Notes: generated by a model from the letters alone, not told the origin. A DNA stretch of 64,000 nt from Elusimicrobiales bacterium (GCA_028713125.1 JAQTOU010000001.1:142273-206272), one strand, 5' to 3'. Shown: positions 1 to 8,416, numbered from the stretch's first letter. Program-made: numbers and translations.

Positions 1-616
1 CGGCGTTCTCATGACCCACTGAATCCATATGGCCTATGACCAGAATGGACTTGGCGCCGGGCTGCGCGGCTTTGCGGCGCGCCACGACATTGCATTCCTT
101 ATCGGCCTTGCGGTCCTTGTAGCACTGGCGCTCAACGGCGTATCCCATATCCTTAAAGGCGCCGGCGATATAATCCATAGCCAGGCGGTTGCCGGACGCC
201 GCGGAGGCGTCGAGCTGGGAGGCGCTGCGCTTGCCGGTCATGGTTATTCCTTCCGTGTACCCCATAAGGCGGCGCCCGTCCACTTTTGAAGTGAGCTCAA
301 GCACGGCGGGATCGGCGGCTTTCTGTTCCCCTTTCGCTGCCGGTCCGTTGAAGACCTCGCCCGGCGAAACCGGGCGCAGCTTGGCGGCTAGTTCAGGGTC
401 AAGGCCCGCGAATGGAACGGAGAGTTTCACCAGGCGCGTGCGGCTGACTGAATAAACAGTGGTCGAGAAAGCCGAGATTTTTTCCAGGAAGGCCGGGTCC
501 TGCGAGAGCAGCAGGTAAGAGGAGCCGGAGGCTGCAGGGGCCTGGGCGAAAAGAGGCGCGAGGGCGCAGGTCAGGAACAGGGAGATAAGAGCGGAAAAGC
601 GGGCAGATATTCTCAC
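1..616 (-). CDS. Secreted M28-family zinc metallopeptidase, N-terminal part (cut by window edge)
   Basis: The first 205 codons are visible and the 3' end lies outside the window. A GTG start at 616 opens a clear signal peptide (hydrophobic residues about 6-20, then FAQA near 19-22), so the product is exported. After about 100 residues without a recognised motif comes a region typical of the M28 N-terminal fold (GNRLAMDYIAGAFKDMGYAV), then VIGHMDSVG with the first zinc ligand His196. M28 enzymes are co-catalytic zinc aminopeptidases or carboxypeptidases. The remaining metal ligands are off-window, so activity cannot be judged. There is no Shine-Dalgarno sequence. A strong promoter places the transcript start on the GTG itself. 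The family call rests on the GHMDS motif and the sequence before it. Confidence 0.8.
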   Translation of the reverse strand, partial: MRISARFSALISLFLTCALAPLFAQAPAASGSSYLLLSQDPAFLEKISAFSTTVYSVSRTRLVKLSVPFAGLDPELAAKLRPVSPGEVFNGPAAKGEQKAADPAVLELTSKVDGRRLMGYTEGITMTGKRSASQLDASAASGNRLAMDYIAGAFKDMGYAVERQCYKDRKADKECNVVARRKAAQPGAKSILVIGHMDSVGHENA

Positions 617-622
617 AGTTAG

Positions 623-651
623 ATTATAAAGGAAAGTCGGGATATGGTCAA
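623..651 (-). promoter_or_regulatory. Sigma70-type promoter giving a leaderless M28 transcript
   Basis: On the minus strand a -35 box TTGACC (651-646) is followed by a 17-bp spacer and a perfect -10 box TATAAT (628-623). Only six bases separate the -10 box from the GTG start codon at 616, so transcription should begin at or within a base or two of the start codon. Confidence 0.7.
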
Positions 652-774
652 GGGACCTTGGAACCGGATAGGATCAAGGAGTGAAGATCTTATCCGGGCT
701 GGACAAGAGGGTGGAACTCGCTTCGCGAATTCCAAGTGAACCAGGGAAGTTGGTTTAAGATTACCCCGCCCGGG

Positions 775-820
775 GAGCACAATTTAAAAACCCCCTTGCG
801 GGGGTTTCTAAATTGTGCTC
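775..820 (-). terminator. Nested-hairpin terminator directly after tRNA-Asn
   Basis: On the minus strand a stem CCCCC/GGGGG with a GCAA tetraloop (804-791) is followed by five T residues (790-786), a standard intrinsic terminator. It sits inside a larger 12-bp inverted repeat (775-786 and 809-820). The outer arm of that repeat reaches into the last three bases of the tRNA gene. Confidence 0.85.
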
Positions 821-889
821 GCCGGGCTGGACTTGAACCAGCAACCCTTCGGTTAACAGCCGAATGCTCCACCATTGAGCTACCGGCGA
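818..889 (-). tRNA. tRNA-Asn (anticodon GTT)
   Basis: The cloverleaf folds cleanly. The acceptor stem TCGCCGG/CCGGCGA has 7 bp, the D stem is GCTC/GAGC, the anticodon stem TTCGG/CCGAA carries loop CTGTTAA with anticodon GTT, and the T stem is GCTGG/CCAGC with loop TTCAAGT. The discriminator base is G, as expected for tRNA-Asn. The 3' CCA is not encoded (the next bases are CAC), so it must be added after transcription. Confidence 0.97.
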
Positions 890-902
890 ATCTGTTGTAT
901 AA

Positions 903-930
903 ATTATATCAAAAAAAAGTCCCGCTGCAA
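903..930 (-). promoter_or_regulatory. Promoter of tRNA-Asn
   Basis: On the minus strand TTGCAG (930-925), a 16-bp spacer and TATAAT (908-903) precede the tRNA by 13 bp. This agrees with a short tRNA leader. Confidence 0.7.
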
Positions 931-983
931 TGTTTATAGTTGCGCCCGGTGTCCGGACCGGCGTTTTTTTGTAGAATATCAAT

Positions 984-1355
984 ATGATCAAAAATATCCA
1001 GGAATATTACCAGTGCATACTGGATAACCTGACCGGCGGCCTGATAAGCGTGGACCTGAGGGGCAAAGTGGTCTACCTCAACCCTATGGCCGGAAAGATA
1101 TTGCGCATGGATCCTGAAACCTGCTGCCGCGATATGCAGTACGATGAAGTTTTCTCAGACTTCCCCGCCCTCAGGAGCGTAATAAAGGAAACCATGGAGA
1201 CCGGCAAATGCGTACGCAGGGCGGAGATAGCCATCATGCACGCAAATACCCCTCTTATAATCGGCTACAGCACTATGCTGGTAAAGAACCACGAAGGCCA
1301 GGAGCTCGGAGTAACCGTGATCTTCCAGGACATCTCTTTCGTCGAGAAAAAATAA
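984..1355 (+). CDS. Single-domain PAS sensor protein
   Basis: This 123-residue protein is essentially one PAS domain. The opening segment (YQCILDNLTGGLISVDLRGKVVYLNPMAGKIL) has the usual PAS start, and the end (GVTVIFQDISFVEKK) matches the last PAS strand where a kinase or cyclase would normally begin. No output domain follows, so it probably signals by binding a partner. The ATG at 984 has no obvious Shine-Dalgarno; a TAGAAT box at 972-977 lies 6 bp before it, so a leaderless start is possible but lacks a -35 box. A second short gene begins one base after its stop. The ligand is unknown. The family call is firm and the role open. Confidence 0.8.
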   Translation: MIKNIQEYYQCILDNLTGGLISVDLRGKVVYLNPMAGKILRMDPETCCRDMQYDEVFSDFPALRSVIKETMETGKCVRRAEIAIMHANTPLIIGYSTMLVKNHEGQELGVTVIFQDISFVEKK

Positions 1356-1356
1356 T

Positions 1357-1608
1357 ATGGCCAAAAACACCGATAAACGCCTGGAAACGCCGGAAACCCC
1401 CGCCCCCTCCCGGCCCCCGGAACCCCCGCCCTCGGAGCCGGTTTCTGCCGCCCGGATCTGGACCTTCTGGACCGCCGTCGCCCTCGCCGTAATCATCGCC
1501 AGGGCGCTCGACCATATGCTCCCCGGGATCCCCGAGGGACAGATAGAGCGCTGGGTGATGCTCGCTTTCGGCGCCTTTGTCGCCGCTTTCCTCTATACGT
1601 TGAAATAA
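1357..1608 (+). CDS. Small membrane protein, unknown function
   Basis: An 83-residue protein with a proline-rich N-terminus (residues about 9-26) and two hydrophobic segments (about 31-45, [14 protein letters not shown], and about 64-82, [17 protein letters not shown]). It is packed between the PAS gene (one base upstream) and the DnaJ-like gene (five bases downstream), so co-transcription is likely. No recognised family. Coding status is supported by tight packing and the membrane-like pattern, but the N-terminal composition is low-complexity. Confidence 0.6.
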   Translation: MAKNTDKRLETPETPAPSRPPEPPPSEPVSAARIWTFWTAVALAVIIARALDHMLPGIPEGQIERWVMLAFGAFVAAFLYTLK

Positions 1609-1613
1609 ACCCC

Positions 1614-2555
1614 ATGGCAGAATTCATAGACTACTACACCGTCCTCGGCGTGCCTAAAACCGCCGGCGAGGGCGAGATCAAGTCGGCTTACCGCAAGCTG
1701 GCCATGAAGCACCACCCGGACCGGAACCAGGGCAACAAACAGGCCTCGGAATCAAAGTTCAAGGAGATCAACGAGGCGTACGAGGTTCTCTCCGATCCGA
1801 AGAAGCGGAAAATGTACGACCAGTACGGGAAAGACTGGGAGGGCGGACAGGGCTACCGCCCGCCCCCGGGCGGCGGCCACCAGCAGTACCGGCAGCCTGG
1901 CGGGTTCCAGTACCAGGGCGGCCAGGGCGCCGGCTACGAACAGTTCGGCGAATTCAGCGATTTTTTTAAATCGATGTTCGGCGGGTCCCAGGGCTTCGAA
2001 GGGTTCCCCGGCCAGGAGGAAGGCTCCGGCGGGCGCTCGCAGCTCGACATGGAAGCGGAACTACAGCTTTCAGTGGAAGACCTTATCCGCGGCGGCCATA
2101 AGCAGCTGTCTTTCAGTTACAGGGCAGGCCGCCGCACCGAGACGAAGGAAATAAATGTAAAGCTGCCCAAAGGCCTGCGCGACGGCGCCACCATACGGCT
2201 GCGCGGCCAGGGCAAAGAAGCCGGCGGGCGCGCCGGGGACCTCTACCTTAAGATCCGCCTGATGCCCGACCCACGCTTTGAAATAGACGGCGACGACTTG
2301 CGCGTAAAAGTGCAGGTTCTTCCTTGGGATGCCGCCCTGGGCGCCGAGATCCCGGTCCCCTCCCCCTCCGGGACAGTGACTGTTAAGCTGGCCCCCGGAA
2401 CTTCGGCCGGCCGCCAGCTCAGGCTTTCCGGCCGCGGCCTGCCGCGCAAAGACGGAACGCACGGCGACTTATACGCCGTTATTTCGCTCGCTCTCCCCCC
2501 GAAACTCTCCCCCCAGCAGCTTGAATTATTCCGCAAACTTAAAGAAACAGAATAG
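1614..2555 (+). CDS. cbpA: CbpA-type DnaJ co-chaperone
   Basis: A type II (class B) Hsp40 of 313 residues. The J domain covers residues about 4-70, with HPD in KHHPDRN. A Gly/Phe/Gln-rich linker runs about 75-145. Two C-terminal beta substrate-binding domains follow (about 150-310; [23 protein letters not shown] and the [14 protein letters not shown] region). The DnaJ zinc finger (four CxxCxGxG repeats) is absent, which separates it from DnaJ proper. Such proteins stimulate DnaK ATPase and deliver unfolded clients. No chaperone partner is nearby. It follows a PAS protein and a small membrane protein, so it may be part of a stress-linked operon, though only proximity supports that. Confidence 0.9.
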   Translation: MAEFIDYYTVLGVPKTAGEGEIKSAYRKLAMKHHPDRNQGNKQASESKFKEINEAYEVLSDPKKRKMYDQYGKDWEGGQGYRPPPGGGHQQYRQPGGFQYQGGQGAGYEQFGEFSDFFKSMFGGSQGFEGFPGQEEGSGGRSQLDMEAELQLSVEDLIRGGHKQLSFSYRAGRRTETKEINVKLPKGLRDGATIRLRGQGKEAGGRAGDLYLKIRLMPDPRFEIDGDDLRVKVQVLPWDAALGAEIPVPSPSGTVTVKLAPGTSAGRQLRLSGRGLPRKDGTHGDLYAVISLALPPKLSPQQLELFRKLKETE

Positions 2556-2632
2556 CGCGCCGGGACAAAAACGCTAAGCGCCGCGGCTTTATCCTGCCGC
2601 GCAGCTTTATGCGCGTCCGTAATATGACGAAA

Positions 2633-2663
2633 CCCCAGCGTCCGCTTTCTGCGGGCGCTGGGG
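2633..2663 (-). terminator. Hairpin downstream of the secreted-paralogue pair
   Basis: CCCCAGCG (2633-2640) pairs with CGCTGGGG (2656-2663). Reading on the minus strand it follows the stop of the 2690-3565 gene and is followed by TTTCGT. The T-tract is short, so the assignment is moderate. It may also serve the convergent DnaJ-like gene. Confidence 0.5.
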
Positions 2664-2689
2664 CGAAAAGGAGGCTGCTGCTTTCCTGT

Positions 2690-3565
2690 CTAGTTAAAGG
2701 CCGGGGCTATCTGCACGGCCGCGGCGTCAACCTTGTTCTTCGTCTTCATCTCCTGAGCGTTCTTGAAGGGCGTGCCGATCTCTTCCAGGACTCCGTCTCC
2801 CTGAACGTAGTAGATGGCCTTGGAGGTGATATCCTTCAGGGCGGTGTGGACGATCCACTTGAGCTGGACCTGCATCGAAGCCACGGGGTCCTCGTGCGTT
2901 CCGACATTGGCGATGGTGGAATCCGGTACTTCGGAGACCAGGGTCACTTTATAGCCCCAGGCGGTCACTATGTTGAGCGGCTCGATGGTGACGCCGGTGA
3001 GGAACTTGCCTTTCCCCTGGAAGTTGCCGCTGTGGGTGCGGTGCACCTGGTAGGTCACTTTCACAACTTCGGAGCCGAAGCCGTTCTTCATCGAGAAGCT
3101 GTACTTCTTGGTGGCCGGCTTGCTCCAGCCCTGCAGCTGGCTCCAGTGGCTGGTCCCGAAAGGTACGGCATTGGCGTAGTTGGTAGTTACGTTGACCACG
3201 GGCTGGTTCTTCTCTATGATGTTCCAGATCTTTTCCATCAGGTTGACTATATTGTCGATGGCGGCCACGGTGCCGTTCACTACGGCGACGCCGTTATTGA
3301 AGCCGGCCAGCGGGTCCACGGCTCCGGGCGTAGTTCCGGGGGTGGTTCCGGGCGTAACGAGAGGCGGGTTGATCTGCGGGCCCGAGGGCGGCTTGGGCAG
3401 TTCCTGGGGGCCGGGGATAGTCCCGCCCTTGTCCGTTATCTCCTCTATCATTATGGAGCTTTCGTCGATCGCGAAGTACCTGGGGTCCTGGGTGATATCG
3501 GCTGCCGATACCCGGCCCGCGAACAGCGTCGCTGCGGCTGCGGTTAGTGCGAGTAGTCTCTTCAT
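2690..3565 (-). CDS. Secreted protein of unknown family, copy 1 of a tandem pair
   Basis: A 291-residue exported protein. A signal peptide (residues 1-21, ending VSA) and a good Shine-Dalgarno (AAGGAGG) support the ATG at 3565. After a short N-terminal segment there is a Pro/Thr/Gly linker with TPG repeats (about 71-84), then a C-terminal region of about 200 residues shared with the neighbouring 3625-4479 gene. Shared motifs include GKGKFLTGV, VPDSTIANVGTH, DPVASMQ and YYVQGDG. The shared block looks like a beta-rich secreted domain; no Cys residues or catalytic signature are evident. I do not recognise the family. The two copies clearly derive from duplication, and the linker is specific to this copy. 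Confidence 0.8.
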   Translation of the reverse strand: MKRLLALTAAAATLFAGRVSAADITQDPRYFAIDESSIMIEEITDKGGTIPGPQELPKPPSGPQINPPLVTPGTTPGTTPGAVDPLAGFNNGVAVVNGTVAAIDNIVNLMEKIWNIIEKNQPVVNVTTNYANAVPFGTSHWSQLQGWSKPATKKYSFSMKNGFGSEVVKVTYQVHRTHSGNFQGKGKFLTGVTIEPLNIVTAWGYKVTLVSEVPDSTIANVGTHEDPVASMQVQLKWIVHTALKDITSKAIYYVQGDGVLEEIGTPFKNAQEMKTKNKVDAAAVQIAPAFN

Positions 3566-3624
3566 TTGTTACTTCCTCCTTTTCTATCGCCGCAGACTTT
3601 CGCCTGCGGGTACTGGACTGCTTA

Positions 3625-4479
3625 CTAAAATACTTTGGCGGCGTTCAGCAACGGGGCCGCGGAATTAACATATTCTATCGAGGGCTCGTACTTCCAGGGA
3701 TTGGCGATCTCTTCGTAGTAGCCGTCGCCCTGGACATAGTATACGCTGGTCCCGTCCACTTCTTTCAGGACGGTGGCCATTTTCCAGCTGAGCTTCATCT
3801 GCATCGCGGCGACAGGGTCGAGGTGCGTGCCTACATTGGCTATCGTGGAATCGGGCACGGCGGCCGACATGTAGAACTTATAGCCCCAGCCCACGCTTAC
3901 GGAAGCGGGGATCACGGCAACCCCGGTAAGGAACTTCCCTTTTCCTTTATAATTGCCGTTGTAGGTATAAGACATCTTATATTTGCAGTCTATCATTACA
4001 CCGCCGTAGAGGTTTTCCGCGTAGAAGCCGTAAACGTAGGACTTCGGCCTGGACCACTGCGCGAGCTGCGAGGCGGAGGTTATCCCCTGCGGGTAGGCGG
4101 TGGCGTACTTGGTGTCAATGTTCACTACCGGGGCATTGGCCTGGATGATGTTCCAGACTTTGGAGGCGATATTGACTATCTGGTCTATGGTGACTAGGAC
4201 CGAGTTGAGGTCCTTCGGGGGAGCTTCCTGCAGCTTAACGTAGGACATGTCCGGCTCGTCTTTGGTTTCGATGAGCTGCACCCTGATCGATTTTGGATTG
4301 ATGGTGAAGTAGGAGGGGTCCTGCCTGGCCACGTCCTCCTCGTATTTCGTGAATACGGGGACGGCCTCCTGAGCCTGTTTATCGTCGGAGCGGTAAGGGA
4401 CCTCGGCGCAGAAGGCCGGGGCGGCTACCGAGAACAAAACCGAGAAGAGCGCTGACAAGGAGGAGAGGTATAATTTCAT
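3625..4479 (-). CDS. Secreted protein of unknown family, copy 2 of a tandem pair
   Basis: A 284-residue exported protein starting at ATG 4479, chosen because AAGGAG lies 10 bases upstream and a signal peptide follows directly (KLYLSSLSALFSVLFSVAAPAFCA). Its C-terminal 200 residues parallel the downstream gene: GKGKFLTGVAVIPASVSVGWGYKF, VPDSTIANVGTHLDPVAAMQ and YYVQGDGYYEEI. It lacks the TPG linker of its partner. Both copies have a conserved IVN(L/I)..K.WNII helix-like segment before the shared block. It is the first gene of the pair, with 59 bp to the second. Function unknown; a periplasmic or surface location is inferred from the signal peptide only. Confidence 0.8.
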   Translation of the reverse strand: MKLYLSSLSALFSVLFSVAAPAFCAEVPYRSDDKQAQEAVPVFTKYEEDVARQDPSYFTINPKSIRVQLIETKDEPDMSYVKLQEAPPKDLNSVLVTIDQIVNIASKVWNIIQANAPVVNIDTKYATAYPQGITSASQLAQWSRPKSYVYGFYAENLYGGVMIDCKYKMSYTYNGNYKGKGKFLTGVAVIPASVSVGWGYKFYMSAAVPDSTIANVGTHLDPVAAMQMKLSWKMATVLKEVDGTSVYYVQGDGYYEEIANPWKYEPSIEYVNSAAPLLNAAKVF

Positions 4480-4515
4480 TTGTTGTTTACTCCTTAATAC
4501 ATCGGCTACATCTAA

Positions 4516-4521
4516 AGTATA
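4516..4521 (-). promoter_or_regulatory. Candidate -10 box of the tandem secreted-protein genes
   Basis: TATACT on the minus strand lies 37 bp before the ATG at 4479. No good -35 box was seen at the expected distance, so this is only a candidate. Confidence 0.35.
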
Positions 4522-4614
4522 GCCCAGCGCGCAATTTTCTATCAGCGCCAAAGGGCCCAGGAATTGAAACTATTAAGGCCTAGCCGCTGCTGGGCCTTTA
4601 GACCTATATCGAGG

Positions 4615-4636
4615 TTGACATGTAAAGGGCTGTCAA
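4615..4636. repeat. TTGACA-N10-TGTCAA inverted repeat, possible operator
   Basis: Perfect 6-bp arms separated by 10 bp lie in the 281-bp gap between nifJ and the secreted-protein pair. Each arm also reads as a -35 box on its strand, but no well-placed -10 box accompanies either. Its role is unknown. Confidence 0.4.
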
Positions 4637-4706
4637 GGTATGCCGGCGCCGTAACAAGCGCTATGCGCGTCAGACGGCCAAGGTTGCGGCCGGCGCCGGC
4701 CGGGGC

Positions 4707-4738
4707 AAAGAAAAAGGCGGGCCCTTTCGGAGCCCGCC
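4707..4738 (-). terminator. Intrinsic terminator of nifJ
   Basis: On the minus strand GGCGGGCTCC, loop GAAA, GGGCCCGCC forms a strong hairpin (4738-4716). It is followed by TTTTTCTTT (4715-4707), 23 bases past the nifJ stop codon. Confidence 0.9.
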
Positions 4739-4760
4739 CTCTTCTTTTACTCGCGGTTCA

Positions 4761-7700
4761 TCAGACCGCTACTTTCTCCTCAGCTTTCGGGACATCGCAG
4801 TTCATGGCGGCCAGCTGCTTGTAGACGCTCAGGCGCCACTTGTATTCTTCTTCGGCCAGCTTCATGAGCCTGGCGGCCACTTCCGGGTTGGTCTTGTGCA
4901 GTGAGCGGAACCGGTTCTCGCCCATCATGAATTCCGAGACCGGTATGCTGGGGCCGGTGCTGTCCAGGGTCAGCGGGTTCTTCCCCTCCGCTCTCAGCGC
5001 CGGGTTGAACCTGTAGAGCGGCCAGCGGCCGGAGGCCACGGCCTTCTTCTGCTCGTTCATTCCCGCGCCCATGTCGATGCCGTGCGCTATGCAGTGGCTG
5101 TAGGCTATGATTATGGAGGGCCCGTCGAAAGCCTCGGCTTCCGCCAGCGCCTTAACGGACTGCAGGTAATTAGCCCCCATTGCTATCTGGGCCACGTAGA
5201 TATTCCCGTAGGTCATGGAGATCATGCCCAGGTCTTTCTTGGGCAGCAGCTTGCCGCCGGCCGCGAACTGCGCGACCGCGCCCAGGGGCGTGGACTTCGA
5301 CATCTGGCCGCCGGTGTTCGAATAGACTTCGGTGTCGAGTACCATGACGCGGACCTTGCGGTTGCTCGCCAGCACGTGGTCGAGGCCGCCGTAGCCGATA
5401 TCGTAGGCCCAGCCGTCGCCGCCCAGGATCCAGACCGATTTCTTTATCAGGTAATCGGCGAGGCTGAGCATGCGGGCGGCCTGCTCTCCGCCGGTGGCGG
5501 ACAGGGCTTTCTTCAGCTCGGCAACGCGGCCGCGCTGCTGCTCTATGGCCACCCAGTCTTCCTGTTTGGCGCCGAGGATCTCGCCGGCGAGGGTCGCCTG
5601 CGCTTTCAGCTGGCCGCCCGTCATAGCGGTCAGGGTCTCGCGGGCTTCCTCGGCCATCTTGTCGTAAGCCAGGCGCATCCCGAGGCCGAACTCGGCATTG
5701 TCCTCGAACAGCGAGTTGGACCAGGCCGGGCCGCGGCCGTCCTCCCTGGTGCAGTAAGGCGTGGTGGGCAGGTTGCCGCCGTAGATGGACGAGCAGCCGG
5801 TGGCGTTGGCGATGGTCATATGGTCGCCGAACATCTGCGTCATCAGCTTCACGTAAGGCGTCTCGCCGCAGCCGGCGCAGGCGCCGGAGAACTCGAACAG
5901 GGGCCTTACCAGCTGGCTGCCCTGCACGGTATTGCGGTTGACCTTGGCCGAGCCCTGGTCCTTGAGGGACAGGAAGAACTTCCAGTTCTCGGGCTCCGTC
6001 GCGCGCAGCGGGAACTGGGGCGCCATATTAATGGCTTTCCGGCCGGTTTCTTTCCCTTCTTTCTTTTCTTTCGCGGGGCAGTTGTAGACGCAGGCGCCGC
6101 AGCCGGTGCAGTCTTCCACTGAGACCTGGGTGGTGAACTTAAGGCCTTTGAGGGCCGCGCGGCCGTCGGCCGACTTGAAGGTCTTCGGAGCTTTCGCAAG
6201 CTCCGCGCCGTCGTAAGCCTTCACGCGTATCACGGCATGGGGGCAGACGAGCGAGCAGATGCCGCACTGGATGCACAGCGCTTCGTCCCAGACCGGGGTC
6301 TCAAGGGCTATATTGCGCTTCTCGTACTGGGAAGTGGCGGTCGGGAAGGTCCCGTCCACGGGCAGGGCCGACACGGGGAGCTCGTCGCCGCGGAAGGCGA
6401 TCATCTCGCACAGGGTGTCGCGCACGAAGGGCGGGAAGCCCTCGACCGCGCAGGCGCGCTTGATCTTGGAGGTCAGGCCCCCCACTTTCACTTCCTGGAT
6501 GGCGGCCAGGGTCTGGTCGATAGCGGCGAAGTTCTTCTTCACCACTTCCTCGCCTTTGCTTGCGTAGGTCTTCTTGGTGGCTTTTTTTATGGCGTCGATG
6601 GCTTCGTCCTTGGGGAGCACGCCGGAGATGCCGAAGAAAGCGGTCTGCATGATCACGTTGATGCGCGCTCCCATGCCGGTCTGTTCGGCTATCTTGGAGG
6701 CGTTGATGACGTAGACCCGGATCTGCTTCTTTATGATGTTCTCCTGCACCTCTACCGGCAGGCGGTCCCAGACTTCGGAGGCCTCGACCGGGCTGTTAAT
6801 GAGGAAGATCGCTTTGTCCTCGGCCTTGTCGAGCATCTCGTATTTCTCGAGGAAGCTGAACTGGTGGCAGCCGATGAAGCGGGCCTTGTAGACCAGGTAC
6901 GGCGCCCGGATATAGTTCTTGCCGAAGCGCACGTGGGAGACGGTCATGGAGCCGGCTTTCTTGGAGTCGTATACGAAGTAGCCCTGCGCGTACTGGCCGG
7001 TCTCTTCGCTGATGATCTTGATGGTGTTCTTGTTCGCGCCGACGGTGCCGTCGGAGCCCAGCCCGAAGAACAGCGCGCGGAAGATGTCCGCGGGTTCGGT
7101 GGTCCAGCCGGCCTCGTACTTCAGGCTCAGGTTAGTCACGTCGTCGTTGATGCCCACCGTGAAGCCGTGCACGGGCTTGGCGGCGGAGAGGTTCTCGATG
7201 ACGGCTTTTGCCATGGCCGGGGTGAATTCCTTGGAGCCCAGGCCGTAGCGCCCCCCTATGATAGTCGGGAGCTCTTTGAGCGCGCCGGACTTGAAAGCGT
7301 TGGTGCAGGCGGTGACCACGTCCTGGAACAGCGGCTCGCCGATGGCGCCGGGCTCCTTGGTTCGGTCGAGCACGGCGATGCTCTTCACGGTCCTGGGGAG
7401 GGCCTTGATGAAATCGGCTTCCGAGTACGGGCGGTACAGGCGCACTTTGAGGACGCCAACCTTGGCGCCGCCCTTGACCAGGAAGTTGACGGTATCCTCG
7501 ACGGTGTCGGCGCCGGAGGCCATCACTATCACGATCCTGTCGGCATCGGGGGCGCCCACGTAGTCGAACAGACCGTATTTGCGGCCGGTCAGTTTCTCGA
7601 ACTGGCCCATGGCTTCCTTCACCATGGTAGGGACGGCGTCATAGAACTTGTTGCAGGCCTCGCGGGCCTGGAAGAAAACGTCGGGGTTCTGTGCGGTGCC

Positions 7701-8348
7701 GCGCAGCTGGGGGCGCTCGGGGTTGAGGCCGCGGGCCTTATGCTCGGCGATCAATTTCTCGCTGAGCATGCCGCGCATGATCTCGGGGGAGAGAACTTCC
7801 ACCATGTTCAGCTCGTGGGAGGTGCGGAAGCCGTCGAAGAAGTGCATGAAGGGTACGCGGGTCTTGAGCGTGGCGGCCTGGGCGATAAGGGCGAAGTCCA
7901 TGGCTTCCTGGGGATTGGCCGAGGCCAGCATAGCCCAGCCGGTCTGGCGGCAGGCCATTACGTCGCTGTGGTCGCCGAAGATGGAAAGGGCGTGGGTGGC
8001 TACCGCGCGGGCCGAGATATGGAAGACCGTGCTGGTAAGCTCGCCGGCGATCTTGAACATGTTCGGGATCATCAGCAGGAGGCCCTGTGAGCAGGTGAAG
8101 GTGGTGGTCAGGGCGCCGGCCGTGAGGGCGCCGTGCACCGCGCCGGAGGCGCCGCCTTCGGACTGCATCTCTATCACGGAAGGGATAGTTCCCCAGATGT
8201 TCTTTTCCCCTTTCGCGGACTTTATGTCCGAAAGTTCGCCCATAACGGAAGAGGGAGTTATCGGGTAAATAGCGATAACTTCGTTGGTGGCGTGGGCCAC
8301 GTGGGCCGCGGCGGTATTTCCATCCATAGCTGTCAGGTTTTTAGACAT
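4761..8348 (-). CDS. nifJ: Pyruvate:ferredoxin (flavodoxin) oxidoreductase
   Basis: A full-length 1195-residue single-chain PFOR, which decarboxylates pyruvate to acetyl-CoA and reduces ferredoxin in the cytoplasm. The domains appear in the usual order. The N-terminal pyruvate-binding domain (MDGNTAAAHVAHATNEVIAIYPITPSS) comes first, then the domain II/gamma regions. A two-[4Fe-4S] ferredoxin domain follows near residues 690-765 (CIQCGICSLVCPHAV and CTGCGACVYNCP). The ThDP domain has CAGCGETPY, the ATGCSSIYGGN motif, and GGDGWAYDIGYGG for Mg-ThDP. The length matches the family. It stands as a single transcription unit with its own promoter and terminator. Its reduced ferredoxin is the natural input for the Hdr-Mvh and NuoEF/NuoG-GltD systems downstream. 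AAGGAG lies 12 bases before the ATG, slightly far but unmatched. Confidence 0.97.
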   Translation of the reverse strand: MSKNLTAMDGNTAAAHVAHATNEVIAIYPITPSSVMGELSDIKSAKGEKNIWGTIPSVIEMQSEGGASGAVHGALTAGALTTTFTCSQGLLLMIPNMFKIAGELTSTVFHISARAVATHALSIFGDHSDVMACRQTGWAMLASANPQEAMDFALIAQAATLKTRVPFMHFFDGFRTSHELNMVEVLSPEIMRGMLSEKLIAEHKARGLNPERPQLRGTAQNPDVFFQAREACNKFYDAVPTMVKEAMGQFEKLTGRKYGLFDYVGAPDADRIVIVMASGADTVEDTVNFLVKGGAKVGVLKVRLYRPYSEADFIKALPRTVKSIAVLDRTKEPGAIGEPLFQDVVTACTNAFKSGALKELPTIIGGRYGLGSKEFTPAMAKAVIENLSAAKPVHGFTVGINDDVTNLSLKYEAGWTTEPADIFRALFFGLGSDGTVGANKNTIKIISEETGQYAQGYFVYDSKKAGSMTVSHVRFGKNYIRAPYLVYKARFIGCHQFSFLEKYEMLDKAEDKAIFLINSPVEASEVWDRLPVEVQENIIKKQIRVYVINASKIAEQTGMGARINVIMQTAFFGISGVLPKDEAIDAIKKATKKTYASKGEEVVKKNFAAIDQTLAAIQEVKVGGLTSKIKRACAVEGFPPFVRDTLCEMIAFRGDELPVSALPVDGTFPTATSQYEKRNIALETPVWDEALCIQCGICSLVCPHAVIRVKAYDGAELAKAPKTFKSADGRAALKGLKFTTQVSVEDCTGCGACVYNCPAKEKKEGKETGRKAINMAPQFPLRATEPENWKFFLSLKDQGSAKVNRNTVQGSQLVRPLFEFSGACAGCGETPYVKLMTQMFGDHMTIANATGCSSIYGGNLPTTPYCTREDGRGPAWSNSLFEDNAEFGLGMRLAYDKMAEEARETLTAMTGGQLKAQATLAGEILGAKQEDWVAIEQQRGRVAELKKALSATGGEQAARMLSLADYLIKKSVWILGGDGWAYDIGYGGLDHVLASNRKVRVMVLDTEVYSNTGGQMSKSTPLGAVAQFAAGGKLLPKKDLGMISMTYGNIYVAQIAMGANYLQSVKALAEAEAFDGPSIIIAYSHCIAHGIDMGAGMNEQKKAVASGRWPLYRFNPALRAEGKNPLTLDSTGPSIPVSEFMMGENRFRSLHKTNPEVAARLMKLAEEEYKWRLSVYKQLAAMNCDVPKAEEKVAV

Positions 8349-8407
8349 GTTATTATAGTTCTCCTTAAAGGTCTGCTTAGGAACCGAAATTTGCAGGGCG
8401 TTCCATC

Positions 8408-8416
8408 ATTATACCA
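8408..8416 (-). promoter_or_regulatory. Extended -10 promoter of nifJ
   Basis: TGGTATAAT on the minus strand has the TGn extension directly before a perfect -10 box and lies 60 bp upstream of the start codon. No -35 match is present, as is common for extended -10 promoters. The same nine bases precede the aminotransferase at 39025. Confidence 0.6.

Noticed and set aside
640-780. Possible decayed second tRNA copy (CCGGGCTGGAC and GTGAACCAG echo parts of tRNA-Asn)
   Set aside because: Only two short matches in the wrong spacing; no cloverleaf can be drawn.
2609-3547. Long open frame on the plus strand opposite the secreted-protein gene
   Set aside because: It mirrors a minus-strand gene that has a signal peptide, a ribosome site and a paralogue; the plus-strand product has no recognisable motif.
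4564-4824. Plus-strand frame in the gap before nifJ, preceded by TTGACA
   Set aside because: No ribosome site, no -10 box at the right distance, and it runs through the nifJ terminator and coding end.
6237-8090. 617-codon open frame antisense to nifJ
   Set aside because: A typical shadow of a GC-rich gene. The minus strand encodes a complete PFOR with all motifs.
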